A stretch of DNA of 13,847 nt from Cellvibrionaceae bacterium (GTDB taxonomy: Bacteria > Pseudomonadota > Gammaproteobacteria > Pseudomonadales > Cellvibrionaceae), in assembly GCA_027012915.1 (NCBI GenBank), contig JALUYN010000283.1:1-13847 (forward strand), read 5' to 3'. The translations under genes were made by a program, and so were the position numbers. How positions within the stretch are numbered: the first letter of the stretch is position 1; every line of letters starts with the position of its first letter. This document shows, piece after piece, positions 1-5,629 of this stretch. The notes below the pieces were generated by a model. It was not told the origin of the DNA, did no database searches, and saw nothing but the letters and a program-made list of their open reading frames with translations.

Positions 1-20
1 AGGCGGTGTTATGATGTGAC

Positions 21-89
21 AAAGCCTGAATCCCTTGTTGTTCAATAGTTTCTTCGCAGATCCATTGTAACAACAGAGATTCAGGCTTT
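21..89 (+). terminator. Long stem-loop, possible terminator of an upstream plus-strand gene
   Basis: Positions 21-32 (AAAGCCTGAATC) and 78-89 form a perfect 12-bp inverted repeat. The stem partly continues inward: TGTTGTTCAAT near 35-46 faces ATTGTAACAACA near 64-75 with one bulge. A T-rich run (CTTTCTTATTTAT) follows the right arm on the plus strand, as in a factor-independent terminator. The gene it would end lies outside the window. It could also help terminate the thiolase transcript coming from the right. The 45-nt interval between the outer arms is longer than usual for a terminator, so a structured RNA or small repeat element is an alternative. Confidence 0.4.
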
Positions 90-176
90 CTTATTTATCA
101 CAAACTATGGGACAGCAGTGGCCTAATGGCTTCCTTTTCGTCGTGCACTTTATTTTCTTGTGATTTGCCGCCAGGC

Positions 177-1361
177 TTACATGGCTTCAAACAGTGCAGC
201 AATTCCTTGACCGCCGCCGATGCACATGGTGACAACTGCGTAGCGACCATTGATGCGCTGTAGTTCATGAATGGCTTTTACTGTAATAACTGCGCCAGTA
301 GCGCCGATAGGGTGACCCAAAGAAATACCGCTGCCGTTCGGGTTAACCTTATCCATCGGCAGGTTAAGATCCTTAGCCACTGCCAAAGCTTGCGCGGCAA
401 AGGCCTCGTTTACTTCCCAGGTGTCAATATCGTTAACGCTCAGGTTGGCCTTCTCCAGTAGGGTTTTAACCGCTGGCACGGGACCGATTCCCATGTACTT
501 CGGATCAACGCCAGAGAAGGAGTAGCCCACCAACTTGGCCATTGGTTTAAGACCTTTCGCCTCGGCTGCTTCGCGTTCCATCATAACAATACTTGCTGCG
601 GCATCGTTCAGACCTGAAGCGTTACCCGCGGTGACAGATCCGTCTTTTTTGAATACAGGGCGCAGTTTGCCCATGTCTTCGGCCTTTGCACCCATACGAA
701 CGTGTTCGTCGTTGTCGAAGGTGACCATTCCCTTACGGGTTTTTACTTCTATGGGAAGAATTTGGTCTTGGAAGTAGTTGTTACTAATGGCATTCTCGGC
801 GCGGTTGTGGCTCTCAGCGGCCAATTGGTCTTGTTCTTCACGGCTAATGCCCCACTTTTCGGCTACGTTCTCAGCGGTGATGCCCATATGAGTGTCGTTC
901 ATGGGGCAAGTCAGAGCTCCTGTCATGGCGTCGACCATCTGAGCGTCACCCATACGCGCACCCCAGCGAGCATTTGGCAGCCAGTAAGGCACGCGGCTCA
1001 TGGACTCTGCACCACCAGCGACTACGGCATCGGCGTCACCCAGTAATACCAACTGAGCGGCAGAAATAACGGCTTGCAGCCCTGAACCGCAGAGTCTGTT
1101 TACGGTAAGTGCCGGAGTTGATTCAGGCAGGCCTCCTTTCAGTGTGGCAACACGGCTCATGTACATATCGCGGCGATCAGAATGGGTGACATTACCAAAA
1201 ACGACGTGGTCGATATCCTCGGCATTTAGACCGGAACGCTCGACGGCGTTGGCAACCACCTTGCCGGCGAGATCGGTTGGAGGAATATCTTTCAGGCTGC
1301 CACCAAAGGTACCAATTGGGGTGCGGATACCGCTCAATACCACGACTTCACGTTTGCTCAT
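177..1361 (-). CDS. Acetyl-CoA C-acyltransferase / beta-ketothiolase (BktB-like)
   Basis: A 394-residue thiolase, full length for the family. It catalyses reversible thiolytic cleavage of 3-ketoacyl-CoA, or condensation of two acyl-CoAs, in the cytoplasm. The nucleophile is Cys91 in NRLCGSG. The other catalytic landmarks are NEAFAAQ at 318-324, His350 in GHPIGATG and Cys380 in CIGGGQG. The stretch NPNGSGISLGHP and the start SKREVVVLSGIRTPIGTFGG resemble Ralstonia BktB more than PhaA, so it may accept C4-C5 or longer substrates; that is inferred from remembered similarity. The start is the ATG at 1361, with AGGA at 1374-1371 six to nine bases upstream. An in-frame extension to 1496 has no family homology and would cross the apparent promoter. 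It lies downstream of an Lrp-type regulator on the same strand, 131 bp away. It could feed fatty-acid, polyhydroxyalkanoate or ketogenic amino-acid metabolism. Confidence 0.93.
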   Translation of the reverse strand: MSKREVVVLSGIRTPIGTFGGSLKDIPPTDLAGKVVANAVERSGLNAEDIDHVVFGNVTHSDRRDMYMSRVATLKGGLPESTPALTVNRLCGSGLQAVISAAQLVLLGDADAVVAGGAESMSRVPYWLPNARWGARMGDAQMVDAMTGALTCPMNDTHMGITAENVAEKWGISREEQDQLAAESHNRAENAISNNYFQDQILPIEVKTRKGMVTFDNDEHVRMGAKAEDMGKLRPVFKKDGSVTAGNASGLNDAAASIVMMEREAAEAKGLKPMAKLVGYSFSGVDPKYMGIGPVPAVKTLLEKANLSVNDIDTWEVNEAFAAQALAVAKDLNLPMDKVNPNGSGISLGHPIGATGAVITVKAIHELQRINGRYAVVTMCIGGGQGIAALFEAM

Positions 1362-1392
1362 TGCTTTACTTCCTGGGTAGTTAAAATAGAAA

Positions 1393-1429
1393 GGGGAGGA
1401 GCTTTTAACTGATAAAGCCCCGGAACCCC
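1393..1429 (-). other. Stem-loop in the 5' leader of the thiolase mRNA
   Basis: On the plus strand, 1393-1405 (GGGGAGGAGCTTT) can pair with 1414-1429 (AAAGCCCCGGAACCCC), with an internal bulge and a 7-8 nt loop. In the minus-strand transcript this falls between the predicted promoter near 1444 and the ribosome-binding site near 1374. It may be a leader structure affecting translation or mRNA stability. No known riboswitch is recognised. Confidence 0.3.
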
Positions 1430-1443
1430 GTACCTGGAAGGTG

Positions 1444-1472
1444 ATTATACACTTGTTTGAATTTTCTGCTGG
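1444..1472 (-). promoter_or_regulatory. Probable promoter of the thiolase gene
   Basis: The minus strand carries a perfect TATAAT at 1449-1444. A 17-bp spacer upstream gives only a weak -35 (CCAGCA, 1472-1467), so the promoter may need an activator. Transcription would start near 1437, giving a leader of about 75 nt. This supports the thiolase start at 1361 rather than 1496. Confidence 0.45.
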
Positions 1473-1492
1473 TGTTTGGTTGCCAGTCTGAA

Positions 1493-1981
1493 TCAACGCC
1501 TTGATGGTGCGTTGAGTGGCAATGCGGAGGTGTATTTCACTTGCTTTAATGCAAACGCGGAATTGACAGATGCGACGTTGGGAAGGTGTACAAGTGTTTG
1601 TTTCAGCAGCGCCTCATAGTGCTCAACACTTTCTACAACCACTCTTAGGAGATAGTCTTTTTCTCCGGTAGTTGAGTAGCATTCTACAATTTCCCGCACA
1701 TCCTGCACGGCCGTTTCAAAGGCGTTAAGTGAGCTCTCATCGTGACTTTTTATGGTGACGTAGGCGTGTACGCAAACGCTGAGGTTTAGCAGTCTTGGAT
1801 TGAGCAGAGTAACCTTGCCTTTAATATAGCCCTCTGCTTCTAGTTTTTTTATGCGTCTCCAGCAAGGGGTATGGCTCAGCCCTACAAGATCCCCCAGCTC
1901 ATTCATGGAGTAATCGGCATTCTCCTGCAGTGCAATTAGGATTTTTATGTCGAATTCGTCCAGTTGGTGGGGCTCCGGCAT
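1493..1981 (-). CDS. Lrp/AsnC family transcriptional regulator
   Basis: A 162-residue protein with the normal Lrp/AsnC layout and length. It has an N-terminal winged helix-turn-helix: residues 8-25 begin DEFDIKILIALQENADYS, and the recognition region at 35-50 contains LSHTPCWRRIKKLEAE. A RAM ligand-binding and oligomerisation domain spans about 65-148, with the typical GEKDYLL turn at 106-112 that lies near the amino-acid pocket in this family. Such proteins form dimers to octamers and sense amino acids. The start is the ATG at 1981, preceded by AGAGG. A longer frame to 2047 adds a non-homologous leader over the promoter. It is divergent from the aminotransferase, a common arrangement for a local regulator. 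Its effector is likely an amino acid handled by that enzyme (inference). Confidence 0.93.
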   Translation of the reverse strand: MPEPHQLDEFDIKILIALQENADYSMNELGDLVGLSHTPCWRRIKKLEAEGYIKGKVTLLNPRLLNLSVCVHAYVTIKSHDESSLNAFETAVQDVREIVECYSTTGEKDYLLRVVVESVEHYEALLKQTLVHLPNVASVNSAFALKQVKYTSALPLNAPSRR

Positions 1982-2008
1982 GACTGTACCTCTGTTTCTC
2001 TGCAAATA

Positions 2009-2032
2009 TTTCACTCTCAGTATAGTTTCACT
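2009..2032. promoter_or_regulatory. Candidate operator: TTTCACT direct repeats
   Basis: TTTCACT occurs at 2009-2015 and again at 2026-2032, a 17-bp period. The pair flanks the -10-like TATACT (2024-2019, minus strand) of the regulator gene. Repeats overlapping a regulator's own promoter would suit autoregulation. They are not a recognised Lrp consensus, so this is a weak call. Confidence 0.22.
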
Positions 2033-2047
2033 GTTTGGGCTTACCAC
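2019..2047 (-). promoter_or_regulatory. Possible promoter of the Lrp/AsnC gene
   Basis: The minus strand has TATACT (5 of 6 to TATAAT) at 2024-2019 with GTGGTA (3 of 6 to TTGACA) 17 bp upstream at 2047-2042. It would give a leader of about 30 nt to the ATG at 1981. Confidence 0.3.
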
Positions 2048-2068
2048 TATTTTGCTGTAATTAGACGC

Positions 2069-2097
2069 TTCTCATCATCTCGGGGGGAAAGCATAAT
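2069..2097 (+). promoter_or_regulatory. Probable promoter of the aminotransferase gene
   Basis: TTCTCA at 2069-2074 (4 of 6) is followed after 17 bp by CATAAT at 2092-2097 (5 of 6 to TATAAT). The predicted start near 2104 leaves a leader of about 24 nt containing the GGAG ribosome-binding site at 2118-2121, before the ATG at 2128. It lies in the shared intergenic region with the divergent Lrp/AsnC gene. Confidence 0.42.
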
Positions 2098-2127
2098 AGC
2101 GTCGCCTTTAATGAACCGGAGTTACTC

Positions 2128-3300
2128 ATGTTTGAAAAGCTTGAAGCTTTACCATCAGATCCTATCTTGGGCTTGTCCATTGCTTATCGTGCTGATAGCA
2201 ATCCCAATAAGGTGGATTTGGGTGTTGGTGTCTACAAGAACGAGCTGGGCGATACTCCGGTTCTTACCTCCGTAACAGAAGCACAGCGTCGCCTGATTGC
2301 TGCGGAAACGACCAAGGCTTATCAAGGGCCGGCGGGCAATGAGGGGTTCAACGCTCTGGTGCAGCAATTAATTCTGTCAGATGACGTCGACTTGCAGAAG
2401 AGGGCTGCAACTCAGCAGGCCCCGGGTGGCTGCGGAGCGCTGCGTCTCGGAGCTGAACTGGTTAAGGAAATTAACGCAGACGCTACCATCTGGGTAAGCA
2501 CGCCGACCTGGGCAAATCACATCCCTCTATTGGGTAGTGCCGGAGTTGCGCTAAAAGAATACCCTTATTACGATCCCAAAACCCAGGCGGTAAACTTCGA
2601 CGCAATGATGGAAACATTGAAGTCCGTTCCGGCGGGTGACTTGGTGTTACTGCACGGTTGTTGCCATAACCCCTGTGGTACGGATCTGACATTGCCGCAG
2701 TGGCGAGCTATCGCTGATTTGGCCAAAACCAAAGGCTTTATTCCTTTTGTTGATTTGGCCTACCAGGGTTTTGGCGATGGTCTTGAGGAAGACTCTGCCG
2801 GTTTACGTTTGCTGGCTCGTGAGTTGCCCGAAATGCTAATAGCCAGTTCCTGTTCAAAGAACTTTGGTCTTTATCGCGAGCGAGCGGGAGCTATCACCGT
2901 TGTCAGTGAAAGCCTAGCGGCCAGCAATAATGCTAAAAGTCATTTGCAGAAAGTCGCTAGAGCGATCTACTCAATGCCCCCTGCGCATGGGGCGGGACTG
3001 GTGGAAACCATTCTATCCTCTGATCTAAAGCAACAGTGGCACGCTGATGTTGCAGAGATGCGTGAGCGCATCAAATCACTGCGTGCACTGCTTGCATCGT
3101 CGTTGGCATCCAGTGGGGATTTTTCCTTTATCACTGAGCAGAAAGGGATGTTCTCATTCCTGGGCTTATCCAAGACTCAGGTGGCTCGTCTTAAAGATGA
3201 GTTCAGTATTTATATGGTGGATTCCAGTCGCGTCAATATTGCGGGAATCAATCAGAAGAATATTGACTACCTGGCTGCATCCATCAAGGCCGTACTCTAA
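2128..3300 (+). CDS. Aromatic/aspartate aminotransferase (class I, TyrB/AspC family)
   Basis: A 390-residue PLP-dependent aminotransferase close to the usual length of about 396. It transfers the amino group between an aromatic or acidic amino acid and 2-oxoglutarate. Visible landmarks are Trp128 in TPTWANH, Asn181 in CCHNPCG, Asp209 and Tyr212 in FVDLAYQGFGDG, the PLP lysine Lys244 in SSCSKNFGLYRERAG, Arg252 (phosphate contact) and Arg368 in SSRVNIAG, which binds the substrate alpha-carboxylate. Residue 183 is Cys where HNPTG is common. The start ATG has GGAG seven to ten bases upstream. Divergent from an Lrp/AsnC regulator and near a thiolase, it may act in phenylalanine or tyrosine catabolism. 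TyrB-like and AspC-like specificity cannot be told apart by eye. Confidence 0.9.
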   Translation: MFEKLEALPSDPILGLSIAYRADSNPNKVDLGVGVYKNELGDTPVLTSVTEAQRRLIAAETTKAYQGPAGNEGFNALVQQLILSDDVDLQKRAATQQAPGGCGALRLGAELVKEINADATIWVSTPTWANHIPLLGSAGVALKEYPYYDPKTQAVNFDAMMETLKSVPAGDLVLLHGCCHNPCGTDLTLPQWRAIADLAKTKGFIPFVDLAYQGFGDGLEEDSAGLRLLARELPEMLIASSCSKNFGLYRERAGAITVVSESLAASNNAKSHLQKVARAIYSMPPAHGAGLVETILSSDLKQQWHADVAEMRERIKSLRALLASSLASSGDFSFITEQKGMFSFLGLSKTQVARLKDEFSIYMVDSSRVNIAGINQKNIDYLAASIKAVL

Positions 3301-3321
3301 CATCAGGGAGTATTGATACGA

Positions 3322-5112
3322 TCAGTTGGCGGTACTGCTGTTACTGGTTGATGACAGGTCGTCGAGGCTCTGGGCTTCGTCAAAGTCGTCCAGATGCAGT
3401 TCGTCGTCATCCAGGCCGAGGCCTATAAGGCGCTCGGTCTCCAGCATCAACAGCACTTTGTGAGCGGGAATCGGCTTGCTGAAATAGTAACCCTGCATCA
3501 GGTCGCACTTGCTGGCTTTCAGAAAGTCGACCTGAGCTTTGGTTTCCACGCCTTCTGCAACCACTTTGTAATTAAGTTGGTTAGCAAGGAAGATAATCAC
3601 CGAAGATATTTGCATGTCTTTCTCACTTTCGGGAATATCGCGAATAAAAGCTTGGTCGATTTTTACAGTACTGACGGGCAGGTCTTTCAGATAACTCAGA
3701 GATGAATAGCCAGTGCCAAAGTCGTCAATGGCAATGCTGATGCCCATTTCTTTAATCACTGTGAGGATTTCCATGGCTCCAGCCATATTTTCCATCAACA
3801 TGGATTCAGTAATTTCCAGCTCCAGATGGGCCGGATTGATTTCATAGTCCTTGATACACTTGCGCAGAAAATCGAGAAAACTGTGCTCGGCGAAGCGCGT
3901 GGAAGAAATATTGACTGCAACGGATAGCCCGGGGTAGTGCGCCATCAAGACCTTAAGCTGACGACAGCTTGTTTCCAGAATCCAGTCGTCCAGCTGGCTG
4001 ATAAAATTCATGCTCTCCATGGCGGGGATAAATTCCCCGGGTTGGATTATGCCTTTTTCGGGGTGGTCCCAGCGCACCAGTGCTTCGAAGCTGCGAATCT
4101 TGTTGCCCATATCCACCTTGGGTTGCAGGTACAGGGTGAACTCTTCCTCTTCGAAAGCGCGTCGGATTTCACTTTCCATGAGCAGGGTTTCGTGAGCTTC
4201 TGAGGCCATCTCCGGCGCAAATATACAGGACTGGTTGCCGCCGTTATCTTTGGCTTTATACATGGCGATTTCGGCGTGGCGCATCAGATCGCTGGCGGAA
4301 TCCTCGCCAGTGCAGGCGGCGACACCGAGGCTGCAATTAACCACTACAGACGAATCCCCGAGATTGATTGGACGTGAAATCAGTTCCAGCAATTTCTCAC
4401 ACAGGCCGTCGAGCTGTTCGACCCGCTTGAGATTGCGCAGCAAAATGGCGAATTCGTCGCCGCCTGGACGGCCGACAACGCCAAGTGTTTCGGTTGCTTT
4501 TGAAAGACGCTTACCCAGTTTTTCCAGCATCAGATCGCCGATCTGGTGCCCCAGAGAGTCATTGATGCGTTTGAATTTATCCAGGTCCAGAAGAATTAAC
4601 GCAATCATCCCTTCGCGTTTGCTCTCGCGAATATCCATCAGTTCATTCTGGACTTCGTAGAGAAACAGGTGCCGATTGGCCAGGCCGGTTAAACTGTCAA
4701 ACAAAGACATGCGTTCGATTTCCTTGTTGTGGAAATCGATATTCTTGTCCTGATCTTCCATGGTTTGCGACAAGCTGCAGAGAGAGGCCTCCAGCTCATC
4801 CAATTCGTTGTAGCGCTTGAGTGGCTGTTCAATGCTCAGGGCGTCGTGTACTTCTTGAAAACGCCCCTCGCCAAGCATGGGGAGCAGTGTATTGAGGTTC
4901 CGCAAACGGCTGGAAAACTGCTGTGCGAGCAGGACGATACTGGCGGCGACTATACCGCCGGAAACCATAATCATACCAATACTCAGCCAGGGAGCGTTGG
5001 TACTCAAAAGCAGATAGCCGGCTAATATTACGAGCAGTAGGGTTATCAGACTAATGGGCAATACGGTCAGCTTCCAAAAGAGGCTGCTGAAGTGCTTCTT
5101 GATGTCTGGCAA
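3322..5112 (-). CDS. Membrane GGDEF-EAL protein (c-di-GMP cyclase/phosphodiesterase)
   Basis: A 596-residue cyclic-di-GMP protein. Two membrane helices (about 14-36 and 45-64) are separated by only about eight residues, so there is no periplasmic sensor domain. A HAMP-like or coiled linker spans about 65-135. The GGDEF domain is about 136-300, with an intact motif at 217-221. The RxxD inhibitory site is absent: ETLG occupies 208-211. The EAL domain is about 310-560, with EALVR at 343-347, Asn401, Glu433/Glu436, DDFGTGYS at 463-470, Lys484, Glu520 and Gln540, so the expected metal and catalytic residues are present. Phosphodiesterase activity is therefore likely and cyclase activity possible. 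An acidic, Ser-rich tail occupies 566-596. The start is a TTG at 5112, supported by AGGA at 5124-5121 with 8-nt spacing. It begins 4 nt after greB, so the two genes are probably co-transcribed. Confidence 0.93.
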   Translation of the reverse strand: MPDIKKHFSSLFWKLTVLPISLITLLLVILAGYLLLSTNAPWLSIGMIMVSGGIVAASIVLLAQQFSSRLRNLNTLLPMLGEGRFQEVHDALSIEQPLKRYNELDELEASLCSLSQTMEDQDKNIDFHNKEIERMSLFDSLTGLANRHLFLYEVQNELMDIRESKREGMIALILLDLDKFKRINDSLGHQIGDLMLEKLGKRLSKATETLGVVGRPGGDEFAILLRNLKRVEQLDGLCEKLLELISRPINLGDSSVVVNCSLGVAACTGEDSASDLMRHAEIAMYKAKDNGGNQSCIFAPEMASEAHETLLMESEIRRAFEEEEFTLYLQPKVDMGNKIRSFEALVRWDHPEKGIIQPGEFIPAMESMNFISQLDDWILETSCRQLKVLMAHYPGLSVAVNISSTRFAEHSFLDFLRKCIKDYEINPAHLELEITESMLMENMAGAMEILTVIKEMGISIAIDDFGTGYSSLSYLKDLPVSTVKIDQAFIRDIPESEKDMQISSVIIFLANQLNYKVVAEGVETKAQVDFLKASKCDLMQGYYFSKPIPAHKVLLMLETERLIGLGLDDDELHLDDFDEAQSLDDLSSTSNSSTAN

Positions 5113-5116
5113 AGTG

Positions 5117-5629
5117 CTATTCCTGAGCGTAGGGTTTATAGACTATGTCTGTGATTACAAACTCTTTGGATCCTTCCGGAGTGCGCAGATAAATTTCGTC
5201 GTCCAGAAATTTGCCGAGCAATTGCTTAGCCAAGGGCGAATCCATGCTTAAGCGTCCCTGATTAAGGTCAAATTCATCCGGGCCTACAATCTGGAAGGTT
5301 TGTTCGTCGCCGAGCTCATCTTCAACAGTCACGTATGCTCCAAAGAATATCTTGTCCTGCTCTTGTGGAATCTGATCTACCACAGTCAATTCGTCAAGGC
5401 GCTTGGTTAGAAATCTGACACGGCTGTCAATTTCCCGCAAGCGTCGCTTACCATAAATATAGTCGCCGTTTTCAGAACGATCACCATTTTTTGCCGCTTC
5501 GTGGACGGTCTGGGTGATCTCGGGACGCTCTACCTTCCACAGGTAAGTGAGCTCATCCTGCAGGCGTTTTGCTCCGGCGGGCGTGATATAGGCCGATCCT
5601 CGCTGTCTCGGTGGTCTCCAGCGCCCCAC
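5117..5629 (-). CDS. greB: Transcript cleavage/elongation factor GreB
   Basis: A 170-residue Gre factor. It enters the RNA polymerase secondary channel and stimulates cleavage of backtracked transcripts. The N-terminal coiled coil (about 15-85) contains ERPEITQTVHEAAKNGDRSE and NGDYIYGKRRLREIDSRVRF. The acidic tip residues Asp50 and Glu53 needed for Mg2+-dependent cleavage are present. The C-terminal FKBP-like domain (about 93-170) includes FFGAYVTVEDELGDEQ and SMDSPLAKQLLGK. The RSEN form of the tip and the SPLAKQLLG segment fit GreB better than GreA. The start is a GTG at 5629 that shares one base with the TAG stop of the upstream peptidase gene (TAGTG), which points to translational coupling. 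The GRWRPP...YITPAG beginning resembles pseudomonad GreB proteins as I recall them. Confidence 0.93.
   Translation of the reverse strand: MGRWRPPRQRGSAYITPAGAKRLQDELTYLWKVERPEITQTVHEAAKNGDRSENGDYIYGKRRLREIDSRVRFLTKRLDELTVVDQIPQEQDKIFFGAYVTVEDELGDEQTFQIVGPDEFDLNQGRLSMDSPLAKQLLGKFLDDEIYLRTPEGSKEFVITDIVYKPYAQE

Noticed and set aside
1..176. Possible integron attC site at the left edge
   Set aside because: The palindrome at 21-89 lacks the paired RYYYAAC and GTTRRRY core sites, and no cassette gene or integrase is seen.
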